NCBI GenBank assembly: GCA_951804985.1
Contig: OX638133.1
Coordinates: forward strand, 13,102,501 to 13,166,500
Length of the DNA stretch: 64,000 nucleotides
Reading direction: 5' to 3'
DNA from: Dryomyza anilis
Taxonomy: Eukaryota; Arthropoda; Insecta; Diptera; Dryomyzidae
Position 1 is the first letter of the stretch. Every line of letters begins with the position of its first letter. Below the pieces are notes generated by a model. It saw nothing but the letters and a program-made list of their open reading frames with translations, was not told the DNA's origin and ran no database searches. The translations under genes and the position numbers were made by a program. Shown one piece after another: positions 12,280-23,230 of the stretch.

Positions 12280-12810
12280 TTAACCCTCTTGTAGGCAGAT
12301 CTTTCAGTTGTCACATACGTACCCAATGGGTCCAGCCACACCCGCCACATAATTTGTATGATAAATGTATTAAAAATCACGATTTTTGTTGAATTTTTTG
12401 TATTTTTTTTTTTACATTTATTTTGTAAAAAATATATTAAAATTAAACCTAGAAACATTCAAAATGTCACATAAAAACTGAAATCCATTTCTAAAAAATT
12501 GTGAAAAAATAAAATAAGTCCAATCATTTTTATAAATATTTCAATTAGATGTAGTTTCTGCTTCATTTATTCATTTGAAACATTTATATGTGCATTTATA
12601 TATTATGTTTTTCATACAAATTATATAGCGGGTCTGACTGGACCCATTGATAAATGTACTTTAACTCAACAACTCCTTTATTTTTTAATTCAAATAGTTA
12701 ATTGGGGAAGTCATAAAGTTCCAAGACGATAGTACAACAAATACTATAAAAAAAATGATATCAAAATAAAAATGGGTCTAGCCAGACCCGTTCGTCTAAA
12801 AGAGAGTTAA
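12280..12810. mobile_element. TTAA-flanked MITE, piggyBac type
   Basis: A TTAA is followed at once by CCCTCTTGTAGGCAGATC, and the other end reads TCGTCTAAAAGAGAG then TTAA. The ends are imperfect inverted repeats. Subterminal words GGGTCCAGCCACACCC and GGGTCTAGCCAGACCCG are also inverted relative to each other. The TTAA duplication and CCC start are typical of piggyBac-superfamily elements. At 531 bp without an open frame it is non-autonomous. The 340 bases that follow (12811-13150) hold nothing recognisable. Confidence 0.65.
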
Positions 12811-13150
12811 ACCCTCCGACACTATTTTGCACACATAAAAAAGCAGTACGTGAAACTAGGTACGTAAAATTAGGGATTATTCTAAGAATTTGTATATACT
12901 CAGTTTTTTTTAGATCAATTTATTTATGATTTTTATTTGCATTTGAATTTTAAATACATATGGATATTTTTTTTTATTTTTTTTTTTTGCGGCGTATATT
13001 TTATAGACCAGATCACTCTGAGTATGGATATGAAAACCGTTTTCCAATATCAATTCATTTAAAGGTTTTATTCCCATTTGAAATGGTCTATTAGATATTT
13101 TAAAAATCAATCAAAATTTATTAAATGCTAACAAAAGCTGTAAACGCATT

Positions 13151-13542
13151 CCCTAGTTGAAATTTCGGTAGGGCCATGGTCATGAAGTGATCATGTCATT
13201 ATTTGAGATGATCGGGATATGACGAGGCCCATAATGTCCTTGTAACGCAGGGTCCAGATCATATACTAAACTCAGGCCATGTGTATGTACTGATCGGGCA
13301 ATTCCACATTTTATTATAGGGTTTCTAGGGTTAAATCTCGATCATTGTCTGATGCTAATTTCGTTATGAGGAACAAATAATGTAGCTATGATCGGGACCA
13401 TTGACTATTTAGATAATATAAACCCTGGTATGGTAAACATGATAAGGCATGCAAAGGCAATGATCATATTTACTCTAATAGGGCTTACCCAACGAAAACC
13501 CGATCATTTAACGATGGCGCATCAGGCAAATTTCTACTAGGG
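13151..13542 (+). mobile_element. MITE with CCCTAGTAGAAATTT termini, copy 2
   Basis: It starts CCCTAGTTGAAATTT (one change) and ends AAATTTCTACTAGGG. It follows the 3083-3502 copy closely over its length but lacks about 30 bases of the middle (the part around GACAATTGACTTGTCAGAGC). 13543-14350 is AT-rich with no gene seen. Confidence 0.8.
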
Positions 13543-14363
13543 TTGAATACCGGACAACCATTTTCATATTTATTCTCAGTGATGTCTCAGCTATGAAAGA
13601 CATTCGACTTTTTTCAAATGTTCGACCAAAAATTTAATATGCACTTGCTTTTCAAATGAAAATAAAAACTTTTAACGAATTGATCCAGTAAAAATGAGAT
13701 ACACATGTATTTTATTTTGTTGCGTACTTTAAGAATATATAGGATTTTCTCATGTGTGCAGCCAAAAGTTGAATTTTGACTTACGGTGTTATCTCTCCAA
13801 GTATATTTATTAAAACTGTTTTTCAAGATCCGTTAACGTAAAGGTTTTATTCCCATTTCCCATTCTACGAGAGTTTTTAAAATCAATTGAAATTTATTAA
13901 ATTTGCTAATAAAATTCAAATAAAATCCGTAAATAAACGAAGATGTCATACCTATGAAAATTTAAAATATTTTTATAATAAAAAAATAGACACTTGAGTT
14001 TCAAATTCAAAAAAAAATCAGAACCGATTCATCTAAAAAAAAATATTACGTCGTTTTCGAAATACATATATATCATCAAATACATTTTATAAATTTTGAT
14101 AATTGGTTTAATGCACTTAAAATAATCAATGCGACAATTAACGAAATACTTTTTCGTAAAGTATACGATTTATTGTAAATACAACTCAGCATTCTTCATT
14201 TTTAACTTCGGTCCCATTTTTTTACGATATATATGTCTATTTAACAATTTAATATTCGTAAAGCAAAAAAAAAGTTGAAAACGATTTTCTTTTCACAGTC
14301 GGAATTTGAGCAAATGTTTTGAATTTAATTCGTAAATTAATCGCGTATATTAAAAATGTGTAA

Positions 14364-14676
14364 TAATAATAATAATAGTTTGGCGCTACAGTCCTGTATA
14401 GAACTTCGGACGAGCTCTCTCACCATTTTGAGCTGTGCGTGTTATATTTGTACACAAAGTTGTGGGACCTACAGTTTATTGCCGGATCCGAACGGCGGGT
14501 GAGAGCTTTTCATAGGCAATGTTTTACTATCGTAGGTTTGCCATTTACTGCCGAGAGGTAGCGCGGTATAGAAAAATGTTTCTATGAAAAGATGTTGTTA
14601 GCCCCAGTCCAGGCTCTAACCGGGGACCTTTCGGCTCGCAGTAACCACTGCGCACTAACCACTGAGCTACCGCGGC
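14364..14676 (-). mobile_element. tRNA-derived SINE, copy 3
   Basis: This copy is inverted: on the minus strand it begins GCCGCGGTAGCTCAGTGG and ends in a TAT/TAA tail. It is flanked by a perfect 13-bp duplication TAAAAATGTGTAA at 14351-14363 and 14677-14689. The tRNA-like region has a few substitutions, including one in the B box (GGTTAGAGCC). Confidence 0.9.
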
Positions 14677-15059
14677 TAAAAATGTGTAAATATAAAAATT
14701 GGCTATTTTGTGTGTGTGTGCGAATGTTCGAATCGACCATCACGATGTTTATTTATTACAAATGATTTTCGTAGAATATACGAATTTAAATGTAAATATA
14801 TTTCGTAACTTTACGACAGTTCATTCGTACTATGTATGAATGTTTTCGAGGATCATTGTCACAAATATTTTCATCTAATACACAAAATTTTTCGTGTATT
14901 CTATGCATGTTTTATTTTGAGTAAATAAATGTTTAATATATCGTCGGGGATACTGCAAAAACTGCATGTGAAAATTACGCCTAATATTGTGTTATAATAG
15001 GGTTTTTAATGATATGTTTATCGGATAAATTATATAAATGCCAATATAGGTTATGGCAT

Positions 15060-15262
15060 TTTTTTTTTTTTGGGGAATATCTACTAAGATCCACAGCACT
15101 CAGACAGACATATCCATTGTACTGTGAAATCTATTCCCTACAATTTTGTGGTTAATATCACCACGAGCTCCCATGCCCAATCCGTGATTCGAACCCGAGA
15201 CCTTCAGAATGCAAGTCCAGCGCGCTACCTCTGGACTGCTGAGGCCGGCAAGATTATGACAT
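15060..15262 (-). mobile_element. Second, different tRNA-derived SINE
   Basis: Read on the minus strand it carries a tRNA-like segment with an A-box-like AGAGGTAGCGCGCTGG and a canonical B box GGTTCGAATC separated by about 30 bases. The sequence around the boxes and the body differ from the common SINE of this window, so it is a separate family. The plus-strand 5' edge is a T run, fitting a poly(A)-type tail on the minus strand. It could also be a decayed tRNA pseudogene, but the flanking body argues for a SINE. Confidence 0.55.
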
Positions 15263-15329
15263 ACTTAATTTTCTATGAAGTAAGTGCAGAATTAAGACTG
15301 AAAATAGTTTTGTTTCTTCTGTAAAATAC

Positions 15330-17190
15330 ATTTTGTAAGAGGTATTCGAAAATGTAGATGGTCGATTTTGCAGTATCACCGACGATATGTCATTTTCTGA
15401 TTGTTAAGGTAATTTTTTGAAATAAAAAATAAAAAAATCAAATCTTAACAATACTGCCCAAATGTGCGTTTTCGATAAATCTATAATGATACGAAAATAA
15501 GAACGATATGATATCATTTTGTTTTAGATGTCATGTTGGAATCGAAATTAATTTTCGATAAAAAAAGTTTAAAAAAATTTAAGTTTTGACAAATAAAAAG
15601 TTCACAATTCAATTTGAAAGCAATTTGAGTTTAATAACGACATTTTATAAATATTTTATAGAATTTCAAATTGTTGCCGAATCGTTGGTAGGGAATCTGT
15701 CATATAGCATTTTAAGTATTCAAATGATGTTACTTTTCATCACGCGGTGCTCCACAAAATTAAAGATTTAAAATTTGAAATCAAATATCGAAAAACAAAA
15801 AACGGTATTAAATTATTTAAAATCAATTCCCAACTTCATTCACCCAAAAATATCGTATGGAACAAAGCAATTCTGAAGTGACGCTAATCCAAACATTCAT
15901 ATTTTAATCTTTTATAAAACCACTAATTAATGAAATACTAACTTATTACCGCATATATATTTCATTAAAAACTTATATACCCGATATCACAGCAATTTCT
16001 TAATATTTATTACATTTATTTAGTGCTCGAAACCTTCAACTTAAAGATTTAAAAAGTACCCCAAGCGCAGCGTAAAATATAAATAAAAAAAATACTAAAA
16101 GACATTGTGGTTGCGGAAAGTGAAAGTATTCAAAAGACATCCAGCTTCCAGCGAATTTCGTTTGTTTTTTTTTTCTTCTTATTTTTTATATTTTTTTTTT
16201 ATTTTGTTTTACAAAATCCAAACACAATGTAATAGCAGCGTCAAAAAATATCGTTATGAAGATTTATATAAATGTTGCTGCTGCTACGTGATTTGAGAGT
16301 CACGTTTGATAGTTTGTGTGTTTTTTTTTTATTGTCAATTTTTATTTTTCCAACTCATTTTTATTGTTTCATTTTTATATAGCATTTAATTGTACACTGA
16401 ATTGTTCAACATGATATTGCGAAGACAGACAATTGCTTGCAGGCACAAATAGGTGGTGACTTCTGGCAAAAATAAAATGAAGTGCAAAAAAATTGGAGAA
16501 AAAAACCTGGGTTTGGCGTTGGGATGGTGTCAAGCGGCGCTCTTAACACGGTGCGAATGTCAAATGCAAATGCAACAGCTTTCTTTGTGCTGACTTGAAA
16601 GTGTTAAATGATTTGTTTATAATTTATGTTGTAATTGCTTAAATAAACCGATGCCAACTGTCAAATGCCAATCCTTGTTTTTTTTTTGTATTTTTGGTAT
16701 ATTTTTTCCAACTACAGTTAGTGTGACTATGATGATTGGTCTTTTGCAAATTACATCTTAGTCTTAGGACTGACTGACTTTCTTTTTATTTTTAGTACAA
16801 CTTTACTCCAGAGACCTGTGCGCTCCACAGATACCTATTTAGTGTTTGACTCGAACGAAGAACGGGGCAGGTTCAACACTTTCATGCTCCATTTGTTGCG
16901 ACTGTTTGTTGTTACTGAATGGGAAAGTTCAATGGAGTTAATGTGTTTTAAGTGTTTCTACTGTAGTTTTCTCTATTGTCGTGTGGAAACAATGTTGTCT
17001 ACGCAGTAATTAAAGCACTCATTCAAGCGTGTATGTTCGATAATTATGCGAACAATTTTGTTTTATGGGTTTATATAATTTACCTGTACTGAATTTTCAC
17101 TTGTACTAAAAATTTTATATTATGGCATACATTCACTTGTAACTTGGTGTATTTTTAATTACGGCCTTTAACTTGAATATATTATGGGCT
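15330..17190. other. No gene seen
   Basis: The stretch is AT-rich with poly(T) and poly(A) runs. A few higher-GC parts (about 16410-16700 and 16800-17000) have short open frames but no splice context or recognisable protein. No repeats shared with the rest of the window were noticed. Confidence 0.4.
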
Positions 17191-17194
17191 CCTA

Positions 17195-17510
17195 CACAGA
17201 TAAAAAATTTTATCAATATGATAAATTTATTCATAAATATTATTAACTTTTCTACCAACTAACTGATTCATCATTATGATACTACCGTTACTTAAAGGAC
17301 ATATTGATGAATGCATTCATTATATATATGAACTTATTCATACTATCGAACATCATAGTGAAGAATGAAATATTCCAAAGAATGAATTTGAATCGTCATA
17401 TTGATGAATAAATATAATCATAATATCTATGAATAATTTTAAAATTGTTTATAAACTTTTCGTAATATTTATGAATATAATATTCAATATGATGCACATT
17501 GTTGAACCAA
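17195..17510. mobile_element. TGATGAA palindromic repeat family, copy 2
   Basis: It begins CTACACAGATAAAAAA and shares with 2060-2620 the words TTGATGAATGCATTCATT, CGTCATATTGATGAA, CATAATATCTATGAATAA and TTTATGAATATAATATTCAA in the same order. A CACAG start after TA resembles the TA-flanked MITEs at 55.2 and 62.4 kb. The 3' end is unclear. Confidence 0.55.
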
Positions 17511-18179
17511 TATTTTTTTTCAAAATAAATTAATTGATTGAATTTTTTTACATATTAAAAAAAAAAAAAAATTTTGGAAAATAATTCGAAAATGAATTTC
17601 CTCAAAATATTTTTTTTTTTTGAAAAATAATTCGAAAGCAAATTTCCTTAAAAATAATGTTGTTGGAAACAAATGTATTCTAAACAAAAAATAATCCGGT
17701 AAGTATGGCAAAGTATGACAAAAAATTAACGAAAAATATATGTGGGTGAAAATTTGTCAACCATTTTTTTTTATACATCATTTTTTTTTTTGGAAAAAAA
17801 TACAAGCTTTCATTTAAAAATATAAAATCAAAAATAAAAATTGGCTATTTTTCAAAAACCGAAAAAAAGTTTTTAAAATTCACTAATTTTGGTGAAAAAA
17901 CTATTTGTTCCAAAATAATTATTTTTATTGTAAAGCTCATTAAACATAATTTCTAAATCAGTCATAGATATTTAAAATTAATCCACACTTATAGAAGTTA
18001 TAAATAATTAAATACAAGTCTATGCGGTCAAATTTTCCATTTTTGGACCCCAATGATTCCATTTTTTGACAATCAGTCATACAGCCCAACCTCCTTAACA
18101 GGTTTAAAGTTCACAAAATATCACACAAATCGGCAGCAATTTTTAAGTTAATTCATTTTTGAGGCGGGTATGGTTGACA

Positions 18180-18735
18180 AATTTTTACTCTTATTTTCAT
18201 TGAAATCTGATTTGATGAACAGCATTCTTCTATTTGATGTATATATATGTTGTATTTTATATATTTGTTCATTAATATGATGAAACGTATTCTTCACATA
18301 CAGTTCATTATATTGAAGAGCACTTTTTCGGTAATTACCAAGTGTAAAACCATGTGGCTCATGTAAAGCTCGGTGTTAGTGCGTTGGACTGCGAGCCGAA
18401 AGGTCCCCGGTTCAAGCCTGGACTGGGGCTAACAACATCTTTTCATAGAAACATTTTTCTATACCGCGCTACCTCTCGTCAGTAAATGGCAAACCTACGA
18501 GAGTAAAACCATTGCCTGTGAAAAGCTCTCACCCGCCGTTCGGATTCGGCATTAAACTGTAGGTCCCACCACTTTGAGTACAAATATGAAACGCACAGCT
18601 CAAAATGGTGAGAGAGCCCGGCCGAAGTCCTATACAGGACTGTAGCGCCAAACTATAATTATTATTCAATGCAATGAATCATGTTTTGAAGAACGGAATT
18701 CATCAATATGATGCAGATTTTATTTTATGTGAGGA
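18180..18735. mobile_element. TGATGAA repeat, interrupted by a SINE
   Basis: Words such as AATATGATGAAACG and TTCATCAATATGATG lie on both sides of the SINE at 18371-18660, so the SINE appears to have inserted into an older copy of this palindromic family. Confidence 0.4.
18371..18660 (+). mobile_element. tRNA-derived SINE, copy 4, 5' truncated
   Basis: The A box is lost (the copy starts near GGTGTTAGTGCGTTGGACTG) while the B box GGTTCAAGCC and the whole body are present, ending CAAACTATAATTATTATT. Truncation of the promoter half makes this copy unable to be transcribed by RNA polymerase III on its own. Confidence 0.85.
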
Positions 18736-19085
18736 GTTATAAATAAATGGGAGTGGGGCATGTTCATTTACCGAATTTTTAAACTCAGAACTATTTTCAG
18801 AACAACACATATAGTAACTTATTTTATCGAATTTGGACCTGTATTTATTCAGTTATCGTGTGTACGCACAGACGTTATCCTTTTTAGAAAATTATCATAT
18901 TTGTGTAGATATGATTATGACCTGAACATGTTGCTGTTGTAAAATAATTTTTTCAATTCCCGATCATACCTAAAGAACACTCAGAAGAAAATGCTATAAA
19001 ATCCCATTTAAATTGTTCAATAGCAAAGTTGTTAATTTAATATATAAAATATAAAAACAAAAATATTTTAAAAGTATTGTATTTA

Positions 19086-19323
19086 GGGTGTGTGCGAATT
19101 CGACTAAATTGCTGACTAAACTAAATTGAACGGCTGTTCATTCGATCGCCATTCGGTAACCGGTAATTGTTAAAGTCCATAATCAATCGATTATCATTGT
19201 CTACTTGTTGTCATCCAATTTAGTTCAATTTAGTCTGCTCGATTTTCTAAATTGAAAAGTCGAACACTGCATTACCGACCAAATTTAGTTTAGTCAGCAA
19301 TTTAGTCGAATTCGCACACACCC
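19086..19323. mobile_element. MITE with TTA duplication, PIF/Harbinger type
   Basis: The 238-bp unit starts GGGTGTGTGCGAATTCGACT and ends with the inverse complement. The terminal inverted repeats stay identical for about 40 bases (through TAAATTGCTGACTAAACTAAATT), which is long for so short an element. It is flanked by TTA at 19083-19085 and 19324-19326. A 3-bp TTA/TAA duplication with GGG termini is the hallmark of PIF/Harbinger elements. The middle has no open frame. 19327-19970 shows nothing further. Confidence 0.78.
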
Positions 19324-19973
19324 TTAATAGTATTTACACATTAAAATAATTATGTATACTATTGACTAGTGTAATAGTTAAAAAAAATATTAATTCTATG
19401 GTATTGTTCTGAGTATATGGATGATAGACCATTTTTCATTTATTTTAATAGTAAAATAAACTATTAATTGTTTGATTGTAGGAATAATAGCTATTTTTCA
19501 GTATTTCCACATGCATCTCAGAACTCTACTTTATAAAAACTATGCCCACAATAATACCCGATAACATACCACATGTTTATCACCAAAACCCCTATGACTA
19601 AATAAATTCCAATTAATCTGCAAAATTATTGTCTTTGTGTTCGAGTAGAATATATGTGTAGTTTTGCAAAAATTGACATTTTATCAACTTTCTGCTTGGT
19701 TGCTGAATTACAGTAATGATTGACCAAGACCATGTCGCTCGCATGGCAGTTCTATTATTATTATTATGCCTTGGGTCACATAAAACTGATACGTGATATC
19801 GTATTGGCGTTGCTCAGACAAATTATCAATTTAAACGCCTTAAAATTAAATTTCAAAACTAATGGCTTAATACGCAATAACAAATATGGTTGATACTCTC
19901 ATGTGGGAACTAGATATTAGAAAATTGTATATGAATACAAAAAATTTCAATTTCAATTCAATGTTAGTCGTAG

Positions 19974-19990
19974 TTTATTCAAATTTTATT
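19974..19990 (-). terminator. Poly(A) signals of the minus-strand gene
   Basis: Two AATAAA hexamers on the minus strand (complements of TTTATT at 19985-19990 and 19974-19979) lie 54-70 bases after the TAA stop of the last coding exon. This is the expected position for a short 3' UTR and supports the exon as a real 3' end. Confidence 0.55.
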
Positions 19991-20043
19991 TTTTTACTTG
20001 GTTATCCACTTACAAAACTCAGAAGGATACACACAAATATGGA

Positions 20044-20151
20044 TTATTTTTCTATATAAAGAACAATGGGACCTTCAGAGTCGATTGTACGGTCATCCGT
20101 TTCTTTGGTCCAAACATAGTGAATTTTGTTTTTGCTATCTTCGATGACTTG
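20044..20151 (-). CDS. Minus-strand gene, coding exon 4 (last)
   Basis: This exon encodes the last 35 residues of the protein, from QVIEDSKNKIHYVW through ETDDRTIDSEG to the C-terminus GPIVLYIEK and a TAA stop. The acceptor reads TTAACCGCTAAG after a T-rich tract; the exon opens in phase 0, matching the phase 0 end of exon 3. Codon usage is clearly protein-like, with balanced charged and aromatic residues, unlike the low-complexity exon 2. Poly(A) signals follow within 70 bases. The exon is too short to stand out as an open frame and was found by reading the frame. I do not recognise the domain; with exon 3 it suggests a small beta-rich C-terminal module. Confidence 0.65.
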   Translation of the reverse strand, partial: QVIEDSKNKIHYVWTKETDDRTIDSEGPIVLYIEK

Positions 20152-21261
20152 CTTAGCGGTTAATCGAACACAACAACAAACAAACGTCTTCTCCTAAGTT
20201 CAATGCATGTGTTTTGCAAGTGCAATCGCAAACATGCGTATACAACAACACAACATTGAAGTTCGCGATCGAGTTTTTCAAAGAAATATACAACAAACAA
20301 AATTCGTGTGTGTTGTTGTACAACAAGATGTTTTTGTAGGGGGCGTATGGTATAACTGATTTAGGCTTTCACACAATTTAAAAATTATTTTTATTTCTTT
20401 TTAAATAGTAATTAATGTGTTGTGTAGTCAATCTACGATTTTAAAATAATGTGGCAGATACAAATTTCAGCATCTATAAAAATATATGCATTTGTATTCC
20501 GTATACATTATTGTATATAAAAAATTATCTAGCTGCTTTTTATAATTGCCACATTTAAAGCAGATGCTAAAAGGTCGCCATTGCATACATATTAAAACTA
20601 CGCAATTATTTTCTCACGCTAAGTGGGAGTGATTTTAATCACTCGACTATAAAATTAATTAATAGATGCACATCGACATCGTGAATTGCATGAAATTCAT
20701 TATAATTAATTCATTAAATTGTGCTGATATTGTAGCAGTCTATAAAAAACAATCTACACAGAAAATGGAATGGATTTTTATTATATAGTACTCTGATTTA
20801 TATATAATGTATAGTTGTTGAGTTGATATTGAGTTTATAATGTTGCTATAAATATTAAAAGACTTAGTTTAATTTAAACATATTAAATACTACACAAAAT
20901 GCACTATAACTAATCGAATAAGTTGAAATTAATTATAAAAGGCGATCATTATATAATAAAAATACGAAAAAACAGTCAGACTTACAAATTAATGTATCGT
21001 ATTAATAGTTTCAGTCAACTCTATGCAATGAATAGTCATTGGAACTAAGAGAATAGAGTCGTATAATATATTATTACCATGCGCCAAACAGCGAAAAGGG
21101 TAACTAAAACGAAAGTTTTTTTTTAACAAAGCCAAAAATGAAAAAAAAAAAAAAACGAATGCTCAAAGCTGACAAATTATAGGTTCCAAGTAAAACTGTA
21201 CAATATGCCATGTTTGTTGTAGCGCTATGTATTTCAGTTGAACTCTATCTTTTGATCTTAC
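20152..21261 (-). other. Intron 3 of the minus-strand gene
   Basis: The donor is AAC|GTAAGA at 21261 and the acceptor CTAAG at 20152. The intron is AT-rich; the part next to exon 4 (20160-20340) has many ACAACA/TTGTTG words. I see no element or gene in it. Confidence 0.55.
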
Positions 21262-21322
21262 GTTGTAGACAATAACGACCTCTTCGTAACCAACATAGAG
21301 TTGCTTTAATTTAATTTTAGGT
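21262..21322 (-). CDS. Minus-strand gene, coding exon 3 (61 bp)
   Basis: A micro-exon with acceptor AACCCCCCAG and donor AAC|GTAAGA. It opens with one base that completes the AG left by exon 2 to AGA (Arg), then encodes PKIKLKQLYVGYEEVVIVYN and ends in phase 0, so it fits both neighbours exactly. First codon positions are strongly G-biased across VGYEEVVIV, as in real coding DNA. The alternating hydrophobic pattern suggests a beta strand continuing into exon 4. I do not recognise a family. Confidence 0.65.
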
Positions 21323-21600
21323 CTGGGGGGTTATTTACTTACATAAGTTGAACTATAATTATAATAAAATTGTACTTAGGTTGAAGCTTATGAGAATTAA
21401 CAAAGCGGAATTTAGTATTTTATTTTTTAAGTTAAAACAAATACTAATTGTTTTTTTTTTTACATGATAAAAGACAATATTCATTTTTAAGGTAATCCCA
21501 TGAATTTATAGGAGGAACATGGATGTATAGAAGGAATAAGGAGGAAATTTCCATTGGGCTTTTGGATTTTTAATGTAATATGTAAATTATTTTGACTAAT

Positions 21601-21904
21601 ATAATAATAGTTTGGCGCTACAGTCCTGTATAGAACTTCGGCCGAGCTCTCTCACCATTTTGAGCTGTGCGTGTTATATTTGTACTCAAAGTGGTGGGAC
21701 CTACAGTTTATTGCCGAATCCGAACGGCGGGTGAGAGCTTTTCATATGCAATGTTTTACTCTCGTAGGTTTGCCATTTACTGACGAGAGGTAGCGCGGTA
21801 TAGAAAAATGTTTCTATGAAATGATGTTGTTAGCCCCAGTCCAGGTTTAAACCGGGGATCTTTCGGCTCGCAGTCCAACGCACTAACCACTGAGCTACCG
21901 CGGC
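21601..21904 (-). mobile_element. tRNA-derived SINE, copy 5, in intron 2
   Basis: An inverted copy with intact A box (TAGCTCAGTGG on the minus strand) and a B box changed to GGTTTAAACC. It has the full body and an AAT-type tail at the plus-strand 5' edge. It lies in intron 2 of the minus-strand gene, in the same orientation as the gene. A flanking duplication is not clear. Confidence 0.88.
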
Positions 21905-21949
21905 TATATATGGTATATAAAATATTTGTAAATTTTGCATTTTTTTGCC

Positions 21950-22760
21950 AGTTTTTAGTTTAAACTAAGCGATTTTGATTTTAAACGAAGTGTAAACCAC
22001 GAACTAAATTCAACTAGCACTGAAAAATAGGACCAAATAGTAACATCGTAGAAGTTTACTTTAGGGTAGACATGATGTTTATATCGGTCCTATAACTGAT
22101 GGGATTAAGATAATTAAAAATACACTGATTAGTTCCCGATCATGGCCATATTTAAGTTTCTACTATGATAAAGTCCCTTTCCTAGTATGAGTTTAGGGTA
22201 ATATTATCATAACCAGATAATGTTCGTCTTGTAGCTGGTCGGATTACGGCAAGAAATAATTTCAGTGTTCAGTCTCCGATGATGCGATAGAACTATTTCT
22301 ATTAGGACAACACATAAATGGGATCCATATATCAGAAAATAAAGTTTTTTCTAGTAAAGATTATAAGTCATATGGATCCATTTTTACTGAGACTATATTG
22401 TAAGAACAATAATTTGATATATTTTGGACAGAAGTACACTGAATTACGCGGATATTAGGTAATTGATCGTTGTCACTATTTAGTTCTCTTTATATTTTTA
22501 TAGATAAAAGTAGTAAAATCGTTATAATAGCCAGTTTTTTTAGTGCTAGTTTAAACGTCGTTTAAAGTCCGTTTAATTAATCATTGTTATCAGTTTTTCA
22601 AGAAGAACGACCACTGTCGTATGACAAAAAACATTCTCGATTTCGGTCTTGTGTCGATGGGTTAAACTAAGTTTAAACAATGTTTACTGAAGTTCACTGA
22701 AAAAATCAATTATGATTTTAAACAAAGTTTAATCCACAAATTAAGTTCAACTAGCTAAGA
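21950..22760. repeat. TTTAAAC-rich dispersed repeats in intron 2
   Basis: Two related blocks (about 21955-22030 and 22545-22760) share CTAGTTTAAAC, GATTTTAAACxAAGT, CACxAA(C/A)TxAxTTCAACTAGC and CACTGAAAAA words and resemble the duplication at 351-975. The DNA between them has fragments like the interior of the CCCTAGTAG MITE. The rest of intron 2 (21323-23230) has no recognisable feature apart from the SINE. Confidence 0.4.
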
Positions 22761-23230
22761 AAAATTTTCGCTTATTAGGTTTGATATATATAAATTAAGA
22801 AAAAGCATAATTTTAGCATGTAATAGATATCCTTTCGATATTTTGATAATTTTGTCTACTTTAATTAGTAAAGTTTAATCAAATGCACTTAAGTGTATAG
22901 ATTGTTAATTGTAAACATTTCTTTGTATTGTCATTTTAAAGTCCATGACCTTTAAAAATAATTTAGAATCAGTCTCAAATATATTTTATGCTCTGCCCTG
23001 CAATAGAAGACTTGTCCAAGAGTCTTATTTAACTTAATACGAGAGGTGTCAGAGAAGAATTTGAGAAAAATACTGTAATATGAACAAGAATCACCAAGAA
23101 TTATTCTATGAAAAAAGAGTTTCTGGTTTCGCTTTGGACCATATTGGTCTATGTGTGGCTTAAGCCGTCTTTCTAACATAACCAATAACATTCGTATTTT
23201 AATTAAGTAGTAAACTTCATCTACACTTAC

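Noticed and set aside
22952..23191. 79-codon minus-strand frame as an extra exon of the gene
   Set aside because: An acceptor-like CTTCTATTGCAG is present, but the joined phase from exon 2 fits exon 3 directly, and no matching donor was found.
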